Positions 1-8,955 of a stretch of DNA of 64,000 bases are shown here, piece by piece. The DNA is from Herbaspirillum sp. RV1423 (GTDB lineage Bacteria > Pseudomonadota > Gammaproteobacteria > Burkholderiales > Burkholderiaceae_D): the NCBI RefSeq assembly GCF_000577615.1, contig NZ_CBXX010000004.1, positions 350,024 through 414,023 of the forward strand, written 5' to 3'. How positions within the stretch are numbered: position 1 is the stretch's first letter; each line of letters starts with the position of its first letter. Position numbers and translations under genes: made by a program. The notes under the pieces are model-generated. The model was not told the origin of the DNA. It made no database searches and saw only the letters and a program-made list of their open reading frames with translations.

Positions 1-1521
1 GCCCTGGTTTTCAGGGCGAAAATATTTTTCGTCATCGTCTGCATCTCGCTGCTCGCGGTCGACGGCTGGCAAGCCTGGAAAGCGCGCACCGAACGACTCA
101 ACGAGACCGAAACCAGCATCGTCAACATGGCGCGGGCGCTGGCCCAGCACGGCGACGATACGCTCAAGGCGGCCGACCTGATCCTCTCCGGCACGGTCGA
201 CATGCTGGAATCTGAGGGCATCGGCGACGCGCTGAAACCGCGCATGCACAAGTTGCTGAAGAAACGCGTGAGCGAACTGGCGCAACTGGCGGGGCTGCTC
301 ATCCTGGACGCCGAAGGCAATGCCATCGGCGACTCCAACGATACGCCGTTCAGCGGTAATGTCAGCGGCCGTGCCTACTTCCGATACCATCGCGACCACC
401 CTGACCGGAGACCGTATGTCGGGCCGCTGATCAAGAATCCCGCTGGCGCCTGGCGCCTGACCGTGTCGCGCCGCTTCGACTATCCCGACGGACGTTTTCG
501 CGGCGTGGTGCTGGCGGCGATCGACATCGATTACTTCCGCAATTTCTATAACACTTTCAATATCGGCAAGAACGGCCTGATCATCCTCGGGCTGAATGAA
601 GGCACGATGCTGGTGCGCCGCCCCTTCTTCGACAGATATGTCGGCGTTGATCTGAACAACGTGCCGATCTTCCGCGACTACGTCGCCAAAAACCATGACG
701 GCACGCACACCACGCCATCCACCGTCGACGGCAAGGACAGGATCAATGCCTATCGGCATTTCAACCAGTTCCCGCTGTTCGTGGCGATCGCATTGTCCAA
801 GGAAGAAGTGCTGGACGGCTGGGCGGAAGACACCCTGCACCATACCGCCGGCATCCTGATTCTGATCCTGATCCTGGCGCTGCTGGGCAACTGGCTGCTG
901 CGTCAGATCAAGCTGCGCCTGGAAACCGAGGCGGAGTTGATGGTCGCGCGCGACAACCTCGACCAGCTCAACAAACATCTGCAAAACCTGGCGCTGGAAG
1001 ACAGTCTGACCGGCCTCGCCAACCGCCGCCACTTCGATATCGGGCTCAGCGAAGAATTCGCCCGCGCGCTGCGCAACAATGACTCGCTGGCGTTGATCAT
1101 GCTCGACGTCGACTGGTTCAAGCAGTACAACGATATTTACGGCCACCGTGCCGGCGACGACTGCCTGCGCCGTATCGCCGATCTGATCAATAAGGTGCCG
1201 CATCGGCTCGGCGACATGGCGGCCCGTTATGGCGGGGAAGAAATGGTGGTGCTGCTGCCGCAGACGACGCTGGAATCGGCCGCCGTCATCGCTGAACGCA
1301 TCCGCGCCGGCATCGTCGCGCTCGACATCCGCCACGCCGCCAGTCCCCTGACCGTCGTCACGGTCAGCGCCGGCGTCGCGGCGATCCGCCCGAAGCGGCA
1401 ATCGGACCAGCCCGAACAACTGGTGGAGCAAGCCGACCGCGCGCTGTATGTTGCCAAAGCCAAGGGGCGCAATTGCGTGGCGCGCCATGACGACGTCGCT
1501 ATCGACAGCGCTTATCCCTGA
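1..1521 (+). CDS. Diguanylate cyclase, membrane-anchored, 5'-truncated by the window edge
   Basis: The reading frame is open from base 1, so the true start lies outside the window. The first codons encode a hydrophobic helix (FFVIVCISLLAV), followed by a roughly 230-residue extracytoplasmic sensor region resembling the PDC/Cache region of the paralogue at 7348-8955 (both carry a 'MARALAQHxDDTxKAAD' block). A second helix (bases about 865-905) precedes a C-terminal GGDEF domain. The active-site loop at 1231-1245 reads GGEEM rather than GGDEF/GGEEF. An RLGD motif five residues upstream is the RxxD inhibitory I-site. Expected activity is synthesis of c-di-GMP from two GTP in response to a periplasmic ligand. 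Family assignment is firm; ligand unknown. Confidence 0.9.
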   Translation, partial: ALVFRAKIFFVIVCISLLAVDGWQAWKARTERLNETETSIVNMARALAQHGDDTLKAADLILSGTVDMLESEGIGDALKPRMHKLLKKRVSELAQLAGLLILDAEGNAIGDSNDTPFSGNVSGRAYFRYHRDHPDRRPYVGPLIKNPAGAWRLTVSRRFDYPDGRFRGVVLAAIDIDYFRNFYNTFNIGKNGLIILGLNEGTMLVRRPFFDRYVGVDLNNVPIFRDYVAKNHDGTHTTPSTVDGKDRINAYRHFNQFPLFVAIALSKEEVLDGWAEDTLHHTAGILILILILALLGNWLLRQIKLRLETEAELMVARDNLDQLNKHLQNLALEDSLTGLANRRHFDIGLSEEFARALRNNDSLALIMLDVDWFKQYNDIYGHRAGDDCLRRIADLINKVPHRLGDMAARYGGEEMVVLLPQTTLESAAVIAERIRAGIVALDIRHAASPLTVVTVSAGVAAIRPKRQSDQPEQLVEQADRALYVAKAKGRNCVARHDDVAIDSAYP

Positions 1522-1578
1522 CCGGCGTGGCACAATGCAGCACGTTCTATGTCAATGAATCACGCAATCCATCACGCC

Positions 1579-1803
1579 ATGAATCAGGAACACCTTCTCA
1601 AACTGGTCAGCATGGAAATGCCCTATGGAAAATACAAGGGCCGGCTGCTGGCCGACCTGCCCGGCCATTATCTCGGCTGGTTCGCGCGCGAAGGGTTTCC
1701 GCGCGGAGAACTGGGCAGCTTGCTGGCGCTCATGTACGAGCTGGATCACAACGCCTTGCGCCACTTGCTCGATCCCCTGCGCAAAGATGCCCGCGACCCT
1801 TGA
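1579..1803 (+). CDS. DUF3820 family small protein
   Basis: A 74-residue protein with the DUF3820 signature: MPYGKYKGRLLADLPGHYL, then an FPRGELG segment and a hydrophobic C-terminal helix. This family (QSregVF_b) is small and cytosolic and its biochemical role is not established. I chose ATG 1579 because family members usually begin a few residues before the LLKL-x5-MP-[YF]-GKYKG block. An ATG at 1549 would add ten residues; neither has a clear Shine-Dalgarno sequence. It follows the diguanylate cyclase by about 60 bp and ends 6 bp before the convergent antiporter gene. Confidence 0.8.
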   Translation: MNQEHLLKLVSMEMPYGKYKGRLLADLPGHYLGWFAREGFPRGELGSLLALMYELDHNALRHLLDPLRKDARDP

Positions 1804-1809
1804 ACGCCG

Positions 1810-2892
1810 TCAGGGAACGATGGTGGTGAACAGGTAAACCGCAAAGATCACCAGATGCACCATGCCTTGCATGACCGTGGTACGGCCGGTGCTCAGCGAA
1901 AAACCGGCGACGATGAACGACAGCATCAGCAATACCGTCGATTTGATGTCCAGGCCGAGCGACAACGTCCAGCCGGTCGCCAGCGACACCACCGCCACGG
2001 CCGGAATGGTCAGCCCGATGCTGGCCAGCGCAGAGCCGATCGCAAGATTGAGGCTGGTCTGCAAACGATTGGCGCGCGCCGCGCGCACCGCCGCGAGGCC
2101 TTCGGGCAGCAGCACGATGGCGGCGATGATGATGCCCACCACCGACTTCGGCGCACCCAGATTGTCGAGCGCCGTTTCCAGCGTCGGCGCCAGCGATTTC
2201 GCCAGCAACACCACTGCGCCCAGGCAAGCCAGCAGCAATAGCGCGCTGGCAATGGCAACCTTGTCGGACGGCGGTTCAGCGTGGACTTCTTCATCGGCGG
2301 CGGCGTTTTCGGGCAGGAAATAGTCACGGTGACGCACTGTCTGCACCAGCACAAAGGTGCCGTACAAGACCAGCGAGATCACCGCAATGAAGGCCAATTG
2401 GCTGGCGCTGTAAAACGGCCCGACCTTGGTCAGCGTGTAGTTCGGCAAGACCAGCGTCAGCACCGCGATCGCCGCCAGCGTCGCCAGCGATGCGCTGACG
2501 CCGTGTTGGCCGAACGATTGTTCGCGATGGCGGCTGGCGCCCACCAGCAGGCAAATGCCGACGATGCCGTTGAGGATGATCATGATGGCCGCGAACACCG
2601 TGTCGCGCGCCAGTCCCGTGGTCGCCTCCCCGCCAGCGAGCATCAGAGAAACGATCAGCGCCACTTCAATCAATGTCACCGCCAGCGCCAGCACCAGCGT
2701 GCCGAACGGCTCGCCGACCTTGTGCGCCACTACTTCGGCGTGGTACACCGCCGCCAGCACGCTGGCCATCAGGCCCGCCACCAGAAAGGCGGCGAACCAG
2801 CCGCCGGGTTGCAAACCGTTGGCGGCATAGACCAGCCAGCCAATGACGGGTGAAACGATGGACCACAACGGCAGCGACGGGGAAATTTTCAT
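1810..2892 (-). CDS. Calcium/cation:proton antiporter, ChaA-like (CaCA family)
   Basis: About 360 residues with roughly eleven hydrophobic helices in two homologous halves. Each half has an acidic alpha-repeat of the Ca2+/cation antiporter superfamily: GEPFGTLVLALAVTLIEVAL in the first and a VLLPEGLAAVRAARAN segment in the second. A hydrophilic, acidic cytoplasmic loop (PENAAADEEVHAEPPSD) separates the halves. Predicted role is inner-membrane export of Ca2+, or Na+/K+, in exchange for protons. I placed the start at the ATG beginning MKISPSLPLW; an upstream in-frame start would add 21 residues with no family-like sequence. It stands alone, tail-to-tail with the DUF3820 gene. Confidence 0.85.
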   Translation of the reverse strand: MKISPSLPLWSIVSPVIGWLVYAANGLQPGGWFAAFLVAGLMASVLAAVYHAEVVAHKVGEPFGTLVLALAVTLIEVALIVSLMLAGGEATTGLARDTVFAAIMIILNGIVGICLLVGASRHREQSFGQHGVSASLATLAAIAVLTLVLPNYTLTKVGPFYSASQLAFIAVISLVLYGTFVLVQTVRHRDYFLPENAAADEEVHAEPPSDKVAIASALLLLACLGAVVLLAKSLAPTLETALDNLGAPKSVVGIIIAAIVLLPEGLAAVRAARANRLQTSLNLAIGSALASIGLTIPAVAVVSLATGWTLSLGLDIKSTVLLMLSFIVAGFSLSTGRTTVMQGMVHLVIFAVYLFTTIVP

Positions 2893-3043
2893 GAGATTTT
2901 CTATCGTTGTCAGAACGGTGGATGAAATACCGGTGCCGCAGGCGCGTGTCGGCACGCCATACCTGGCGGAAAAAGATAATAACCGATGTGTGCGGCGGCT
3001 TCGTTGCCGCCATCACGGGAAAACGCGACGGTCTGTGTCCAGC

Positions 3044-3808
3044 CTATGCGGACGGCCAGGGCGTCAGGATTTCGGCACCGTCGGCGGTCACGGCGATCAT
3101 GTGCTCCCACTGCGCCGACAGCGAGCCGTCGCGCGTGACCACGGTCCAGCCGTCGGCCAATTGCTGCACGCCGCGCGCGCCCATATTGATCATCGGTTCG
3201 ATGGTGAAGGTCATGCCCTGCCGCAACAGCAACCCTGAGTTGCGCGTGCCGTAATGCAGCACCTGCGGCTCTTCGTGATACACCTTGCCGATGCCGTGTC
3301 CGCAATATTCGCGCACCACGGAATAACCGGCCGCTTCGGCCAGCGTCTGGATCGCGTGGCCGACGTCGCCCAGGCGTACGCCCGGCCGCACCGCGGCGAT
3401 GCCGGCCAGCATGGCGTCGAGCGTGGTCTGCACCAGGCGCGCAGCTTCCGGTTCGGGTGTACCGACGAAGTACATGCGACTGGTGTCGCCATGCCAGCCG
3501 TCCTTGATCACGGTGACGTCAATGTTGAGGATGTCGCCGTCCTTGAGCACATCCTTGGTGCTGGGAATGCCATGACACACCACGCTATTGATCGACGTAC
3601 ATAAGGTTTTAGGGAAACCGTGGTAGCCGATATTGGCGGGCGTGGCCTTCTGCACCTTGCGGATGTAATCGTGGCAGCGCCGGTCGAGTTCCTCGGTCGT
3701 TACACCGGGCGCCACATATTTGCCGATCATCTCCAGCACTTCCGCCGCAAGGCCGCCCGCCACACGCATCATGGCAATCTGTTTTTCGGTTTTGATGGAG
3801 ACTGCCAC
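3044..3808 (-). CDS. map: Methionine aminopeptidase type I
   Basis: The 254-residue protein removes the initiator methionine from nascent proteins. All five metal ligands fall at the same numbers as in E. coli MetAP: D97, D108, H171, E204 and E235, with the substrate-binding H79. Type Ia architecture: no N-terminal zinc-finger extension and no type-II insert. The start at MAVSIKTEKQ matches the family. In many proteobacteria map sits beside rpsB; here it does not, which is consistent with a second copy or a species-specific location. Identification is firm. Confidence 0.95.
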   Translation of the reverse strand: MAVSIKTEKQIAMMRVAGGLAAEVLEMIGKYVAPGVTTEELDRRCHDYIRKVQKATPANIGYHGFPKTLCTSINSVVCHGIPSTKDVLKDGDILNIDVTVIKDGWHGDTSRMYFVGTPEPEAARLVQTTLDAMLAGIAAVRPGVRLGDVGHAIQTLAEAAGYSVVREYCGHGIGKVYHEEPQVLHYGTRNSGLLLRQGMTFTIEPMINMGARGVQQLADGWTVVTRDGSLSAQWEHMIAVTADGAEILTPWPSA

Positions 3809-4165
3809 GACGATCCTCGGTTGGGAAAAGGTCTCTATTATCCCCGATCAGGTCCATAGTGCGCACGAGGCGGGCTTTTTTCATTCCCATCTCCCTTCAT
3901 CTCCCCTTCCTGAAGCCCGCGCCGGCACCGCCGATAGTTGCTTTGCGGCTATCAGGAATCGACTGATACCCCAGTGCAAGTTTCTCCAATAAGCTCCGTC
4001 TCACATCGGGCATAGCGGACTGACTTGCGCGGTTCCGGAACAACCCCAGTTCCGGCGCCCCGCCGGCATCCCTGCCTGATGGCCAGAAACATTCGCGATG
4101 CCGCTGATATCCCGTGCTCGTTCTGCGGCATCGCTGAGTCGTCCGTCGTCAGTCAGGAGAACACC
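3809..4165. other. Intergenic region between map and the first MCP gene
   Basis: This 357-bp gap between divergently transcribed map and the MCP gene holds both promoters in principle. I see no convincing gene, repeat or palindrome. The MCP frame is open upstream to 4025, but that stretch is Pro/Arg-rich without family similarity, so it is read as untranslated. Confidence 0.4.
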
Positions 4166-5887
4166 ATGAAATGGTTTTACGATCTCAACATCACAAAAAA
4201 ACTGATCTCAGTCTTTTTCATCATCATCGCCCTGGAGACGGTGCTGGGAACCTTCGCCATCCGCGAGCTGGGCCACGTCAACGAGGCGTCGACCGAGATC
4301 GCCACCAACTGGCTGCCGAGCATCCGCTCCCTGTCGGAAATAAAACTGTCGCTGGCCCGCATCCGCAACATCGAGCTGCAACACATCCTGGCGTCCTCGC
4401 CCAAGGAATTCGACGAGATCGAGCGCAACGGCGACCAATTTATCGCCGCGCTGGCCAAACAGCAACAGGAATATCAGACGGAAATCAGCGAGCCGGAAGA
4501 AAGAGCCGTCTATCCCGAGGTGGAAAAGGCAATCGTCGTGTTCCTCGCCGAGCACAAGAAAATCCTCGACCTCTCACGCGTGAACAGAAACGAAGAAGCC
4601 CGCGTCGTGCTGAAAGGCGAATCCACCGTGACATACCGCACCCTGATCGGACAGCTTGAGCGCCTGGTTAAAGTCAACGAAAAAGGCGCGACTATTTCCA
4701 ATACGAACGCCGACGCCACTTACAACAGTTCGCGTCTGTGGATCATCTTGATGCTGGCGATCTGCATCGGCCTCGCCATGTCCCTGGCGGTCTGGATTTC
4801 GCGCGTGATTTCGCGCCCCCTGAACGAAGCCCTGGAAGTGGCGCAGCGCGTCGCCGGCGGCGACCTCACCGCCACGATCAATCCGGCGGGCAAGGATGAA
4901 ACCGGCCGGTTGCTCGCTGCCCTCAAGGGCATGAACGACAACCTGCTGAAAATCGTCGGCGAAGTACGTATCGGCACCGACACCATCGCCACGGCATCCA
5001 ATGAAATAGCCAGCGGCAACATGGACCTGTCCTCGCGCACGGAACAACAAGCCGGTTCGCTGGAAGAGACCGCCTCCGCCATGGAAGAACTGACTTCGGC
5101 CGTCAAGCAGAATGCCGATAACGCATGCCAGGCCAACCAGCTTGCCGTGACCGCATCCGAAGTGGCGATCGCCGGCGGCGATGTGGTCGGCAAGGTGGTC
5201 GACACCATGGGTTCGATCAATGATTCGTCGAAGAAAATCGTCGACATCATCAGCGTGATCGATGGCATCGCCTTCCAAACCAATATCCTGGCGCTCAACG
5301 CTGCGGTGGAAGCTGCGCGCGCCGGTGAACAGGGTCGCGGTTTTGCCGTGGTCGCCAGCGAAGTGCGCAACCTGGCCCAGCGCAGCGCCGCTGCCGCCAA
5401 GGAAATCAAGGTCCTCATTGACGATTCGGTCTCCAAGGTCGATACCGGCAGCAAGCTGGTCAAACAGGCCGGCGCCACCATGGACGAAGTCGTCAACAGC
5501 GTCCGGCGCGTGACCGACGTCGTCAGCGAAATCACGGCTGCCAGCCAGGAACAAAGCCAGGGCATCGAGCAGATCAACCGGGCCATCACGCAGATGGACG
5601 AAGTCACCCAGCAAAACGCAGCATTGGTGGAGCAGGCCGCCGCCGCCGCGCAGTCGATGCAAGAGCAGGCCGGCAGACTGTCGGAAGTGGTCGGCATCTT
5701 CAAGCTCGACGAACGCAGCGCAGTGAGTAAATCGAGCGCAGCCATATCCAGGCGCACCATCGACATCACGCCGTCCGACGCAGCGGCCAGATCCGGCAAG
5801 CAACCCGCACTGGCGAAAAACACCAGGCCGACGCTGAAACCGCCTGCCACGACCAACGATGACGGGACTTCGTGGGTACAGTTCTGA
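4166..5887 (+). CDS. Methyl-accepting chemotaxis protein with C-terminal CheR/CheB-tether pentapeptide
   Basis: A 573-residue classical Tar/Tsr-type receptor. TM1 is at residues about 11-31, a four-helix-bundle periplasmic sensor spans 32-190 and TM2 is about 191-213. A HAMP domain follows ([20 protein letters not shown]), then the cytoplasmic coiled coil with the hairpin tip [20 protein letters not shown]. It ends in SWVQF, matching the xWxxF pentapeptide (NWETF in E. coli) that recruits CheR and CheB to high-abundance receptors. The start at ATG 4166 has a good Shine-Dalgarno, CAGGAGA at 4154-4160. A CheV gene follows 42 bp downstream, so the two likely form one transcript. The ligand cannot be read from sequence. 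Confidence 0.93.
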   Translation: MKWFYDLNITKKLISVFFIIIALETVLGTFAIRELGHVNEASTEIATNWLPSIRSLSEIKLSLARIRNIELQHILASSPKEFDEIERNGDQFIAALAKQQQEYQTEISEPEERAVYPEVEKAIVVFLAEHKKILDLSRVNRNEEARVVLKGESTVTYRTLIGQLERLVKVNEKGATISNTNADATYNSSRLWIILMLAICIGLAMSLAVWISRVISRPLNEALEVAQRVAGGDLTATINPAGKDETGRLLAALKGMNDNLLKIVGEVRIGTDTIATASNEIASGNMDLSSRTEQQAGSLEETASAMEELTSAVKQNADNACQANQLAVTASEVAIAGGDVVGKVVDTMGSINDSSKKIVDIISVIDGIAFQTNILALNAAVEAARAGEQGRGFAVVASEVRNLAQRSAAAAKEIKVLIDDSVSKVDTGSKLVKQAGATMDEVVNSVRRVTDVVSEITAASQEQSQGIEQINRAITQMDEVTQQNAALVEQAAAAAQSMQEQAGRLSEVVGIFKLDERSAVSKSSAAISRRTIDITPSDAAARSGKQPALAKNTRPTLKPPATTNDDGTSWVQF

Positions 5888-5929
5888 TTGCAGGTGAATC
5901 CCTGCTCCGCACAACTTAGAGGTATTTCC

Positions 5930-6886
5930 GTGGACGCATTCCAAAAAGAAATCGACGAACGCACCAACCTGACCGCCAGCAACAAGTTCGAGCTGTTGCT
6001 GTTCCGCCTCGGCAGCGCCGGTGGCGGTGATATCGGAGAGCTGTTCGGCATCAACGTCTTCAAGATCCGCGAGATCGTGCCGATGCTGCCGATCACCACG
6101 GCTGCCGGCACCAAGCCGCCATTGCTCGGCATGGTCAATATCCGCGGCCAGGTGATCTCGGTGATCGACTTGCCGGCGGTGACCGGTTGTACGCCGAAGA
6201 CAGGCCTGAACATCCTGCTGATCACCGAGTATGCGCGCAACACGCAAGCCTTCGCGGTGGAGTCGGTGGAAGAAATCGTGCGCCTCGACTGGAGCCAGGT
6301 GCTGTCGGCGGAAGCCAGCGCCGGGGGCGACCTGGTCACCAGCATCGCGCGCCTGGACACCAACGTCGACGGCGGACGCCTGGTGCAGGTGCTGGATGTG
6401 GAACAGATACTCGACCTCATCTCGCCGGTCAGGCAATCGCTCGACCATAGCCATGCCGGTGAACTCAAGAGCCTGATCAAACCCGGCGCCGTCGTACTGG
6501 CGGCGGATGACTCCAAGGTGGCGCGCGCCTTGATCGAAGAAGGATTGCACGCGCTAGGCGTCCCCTGCATCATGACCAGGAGCGGCAAGGAAGCCTGGGA
6601 AAAATTGCAGTCGCTGGGCGCGGAGGCGCAACGCGAGGGCAAACAGATCGCCGACAAGGTGGCGCTGCTGCTGACCGACCTGGAAATGCCGGAGATGGAC
6701 GGCTTCACGCTCACGCGCAACGTCAAGGCCGATCAGCGCTATAAGAGCATTCCGGTGGTGATCCATTCCTCGCTGTCGGGTTCCGCCAACGAAGACCATG
6801 TGCGCAGCGTCGGCGCCGACGGCTACGTCGCCAAGTTCGCCATCGACGAACTTGCAGCCACGCTCAGGAAGACGTTGCTGCGTTGA
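5930..6886 (+). CDS. cheV: Chemotaxis coupling protein CheV (CheW-REC fusion)
   Basis: A 318-residue protein with an N-terminal CheW-like domain (residues about 20-170, including LFGINVFKIREIV and MVNIRGQVISVIDLP) and a C-terminal response-regulator receiver (about 185-315). The acceptor aspartate lies in LLLTDLEMPEMDG. CheV couples receptors to CheA and adapts by phosphorylation. I use the GTG start at 5930: the product then begins (V)DAFQKEIDERTNL, colinear with the paralogue MDPFQKEVDERTNL encoded at 24690-25670, and AGAGGT lies 6 bp upstream. It is co-directional with the MCP before it and probably serves that receptor. Confidence 0.92.
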   Translation: MDAFQKEIDERTNLTASNKFELLLFRLGSAGGGDIGELFGINVFKIREIVPMLPITTAAGTKPPLLGMVNIRGQVISVIDLPAVTGCTPKTGLNILLITEYARNTQAFAVESVEEIVRLDWSQVLSAEASAGGDLVTSIARLDTNVDGGRLVQVLDVEQILDLISPVRQSLDHSHAGELKSLIKPGAVVLAADDSKVARALIEEGLHALGVPCIMTRSGKEAWEKLQSLGAEAQREGKQIADKVALLLTDLEMPEMDGFTLTRNVKADQRYKSIPVVIHSSLSGSANEDHVRSVGADGYVAKFAIDELAATLRKTLLR

Positions 6887-7006
6887 CGCCGCCTATTTGC
6901 AAGGGATAAGGAATTCCCCGATACCGGAGCAAGGAGAACTTTCCTATCATTCCTGCATCTCCTCCTGCAACCCAGCAGCAACGCACATTGAAAGTAAGTG
7001 ACCGCC

Positions 7007-7336
7007 ATGGATTTCATCGCCAGCCTGTTTCAGCAAGACATGTTCTTCGCCGTCGTGTCCTATCTCACCGTAGGCCTGATTTTCCTGGCCTATTTCCGGT
7101 ATCGGGAGAAAAAATGGGAGCATGACCTGGAACAGTATCGGATCAAGGACGTGAAGCCGGCTGGCAACAGTCCGAAAATGCGCACTGCGGAAATCTACGT
7201 GCTCAACCGGAACGCCGGCAAAGCACCGTCGCAAGTATCGACGTCGGAAGAAGAAATGCAAGTCGTCGCCGGCGAAACCATGACCCCTGAATCGCAAGAG
7301 CAGACTCACACCATGCCGTCGAAAGCAGCTCAATAA
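7007..7336 (+). CDS. Hypothetical single-pass membrane protein
   Basis: About 109 residues. One N-terminal transmembrane helix (FFAVVSYLTVGLIFLAYF) is followed by a basic/acidic patch (RYREKKWEHDLEQYRIKD) and a polar, disordered-looking tail rich in Ser, Thr, Glu and Gln. I do not recognise the family. A GTG nine bases upstream (6998) is an alternative start. It is 120 bp downstream of cheV in the same direction and converges on the diguanylate cyclase gene with an 11-bp gap. A membrane-tethered accessory to the signalling genes is possible, but nothing in the sequence proves it. Confidence 0.6.
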   Translation: MDFIASLFQQDMFFAVVSYLTVGLIFLAYFRYREKKWEHDLEQYRIKDVKPAGNSPKMRTAEIYVLNRNAGKAPSQVSTSEEEMQVVAGETMTPESQEQTHTMPSKAAQ

Positions 7337-7347
7337 ACCTTCGCGCT

Positions 7348-8955
7348 TCAGACGGCGACGCGATCCCTGCCATCGGCTTTGGCGCGGTACAGCGCCTGAT
7401 CCGCGACATCGATCAGATCCTTGGCTTCCATCCCTTTTTCCACTGTCTTCAGAGAGCAGATACCCAAGCTGACCGTCACGATGCCGCCGGGGTTGCCCGA
7501 ATGCGGAATCTCCTGCGCGCGCACTGCCAGCCGTATCTGTTCCGCAATCTCCACCGCTCCCGCCATGTCGCAATCCGGCAGAATGATCGCGAACTCCTCG
7601 CCGCCATAGCGCGCGGCCAGATCGCCGCTGCGCCGCTCCCCGGACAGAATCGACTGGCCTATCCTGCGTAAGCACTCGTCGCCGGCCAGGTGGCCATACA
7701 AGTCGTTGTAGAACTTGAAGCGGTCGGCATCTATCATGATCAACGACAGGCTGTCGCCGCTGCGTACAGCGCGACTTATTTCCCTGAGCAGTGCAGCATC
7801 GAACTGGCGCCGGTTGGCCAGGCCTGTCAGGCCGTCCTGCATGGCCATCCTGGCCAATGTCAGATTCAGCCTTTCCACCTGCGCGCGCGCTTCGTTCGCC
7901 TCGTTCTCGACAACGACGCGTTGATCGATCTGCGCCACCACGCGGCGCCCCATGAACGCAAAGCCGATCACCAGCACCAGAACGCCCGCCATGTGTATAT
8001 AGGCATCAGTACGCCACCCGGATAGAACCTCGTCGTTGGACAGCGCCGCCGCCACGAACATCGGATAGTTCTTCAGGCGACGATAGCCGTTGATGCGCAG
8101 CACGCCATCCTGCGAAGATTTGATGAGCGCAATGCCACTGGCCTTCTTTGACGCGTAATCGCTAAAAATCACCGTGCCCACCATGCTTTTACCGATCGAG
8201 TCCTCGCGCAGCGGACGCCGGAACACCATGGTGCCGCTGTCGAGCGCCAAGATGATGGCGCCAGACTTGCCGATATCGAAGCTGTCATAGAAGCGTTGGA
8301 AATACGCCATGTCGACAGTGGCCAGCACCACCCCGCCGAAACTGCCGTCGGCGCTGGCGATGCGGCGCGTGACGGTGGCCACCCATTTGCCGCTGGAACG
8401 GCTCCTGATCGGCGGACCGACATAAGGCCCCGGGTCGGAATGGTCGCGGTGATAAATGAAATACGCACGATCGGCGCTGCTCCGGCGACGATCGATTGCC
8501 GGCCGCGAATTGACCACCCAGCGGCCGTCCCGGTCGTAAACGGAGATGCCGTCGAGCTGCGGCAGCTCCAGCGCCTGCAACACCAGCAGGCGATGCAGGC
8601 GTTCCAGCGCGGCCGGGCCGACGCCATCCCCCCTGATGCGCTCCAGCACTCCGATCAGCACCGTATCGGCTGCCTTGAACGTATCGTCGGCATGCTGAGC
8701 CAGCGCACGCGCCATGTTGGTAACGGCAGTACCCGCCTCGCGCTCCTGGATTACCCGCGCCTGCCAGGTACGCCAGGCATCCAGGCCGATCAGCGAGATA
8801 CACGCCATCAACACGAAGGCAGAAGCCAGCAACGCGGTGGGAGAGCGCTTGTAGTAATGCATGGGTCTCCGGCTTGTTGTGGCTGCAGTCTCAGACGCTT
8901 GCTTGCCGTTTGATGACATTCTTGCGCGTATCCACTTGAATATCGGTGTTTTCAT
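7348..8955 (-). CDS. Diguanylate cyclase with periplasmic Cache-type sensor
   Basis: About 535 residues: a variable Ser/Thr/Arg-rich N-terminus, TM1 (ALLASAFVLMACISLIGL), a PDC/Cache-like periplasmic domain (residues about 65-325), TM2 (YIHMAGVLVLVIGFAFMG), a short coiled coil and a GGDEF domain with canonical GGEEF (RYGGEEFAIILP). An RSGD I-site lies five residues before it, so product inhibition by c-di-GMP is expected. It is paralogous to the truncated gene at the left edge. The start codon overlaps the stop of the upstream MCP gene as TGATG (8953-8957), implying translational coupling. A GTG at 8958 is an alternative start. Confidence 0.92.
   Translation of the reverse strand: MKTPIFKWIRARMSSNGKQASETAATTSRRPMHYYKRSPTALLASAFVLMACISLIGLDAWRTWQARVIQEREAGTAVTNMARALAQHADDTFKAADTVLIGVLERIRGDGVGPAALERLHRLLVLQALELPQLDGISVYDRDGRWVVNSRPAIDRRRSSADRAYFIYHRDHSDPGPYVGPPIRSRSSGKWVATVTRRIASADGSFGGVVLATVDMAYFQRFYDSFDIGKSGAIILALDSGTMVFRRPLREDSIGKSMVGTVIFSDYASKKASGIALIKSSQDGVLRINGYRRLKNYPMFVAAALSNDEVLSGWRTDAYIHMAGVLVLVIGFAFMGRRVVAQIDQRVVVENEANEARAQVERLNLTLARMAMQDGLTGLANRRQFDAALLREISRAVRSGDSLSLIMIDADRFKFYNDLYGHLAGDECLRRIGQSILSGERRSGDLAARYGGEEFAIILPDCDMAGAVEIAEQIRLAVRAQEIPHSGNPGGIVTVSLGICSLKTVEKGMEAKDLIDVADQALYRAKADGRDRVAV

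Noticed and set aside
4574..6726. Two long minus-strand frames (658 and 668 codons) opposite the MCP and cheV genes
   Set aside because: They mirror the strong codon bias of the real plus-strand genes, span two genes, and have no ribosome site or family similarity.
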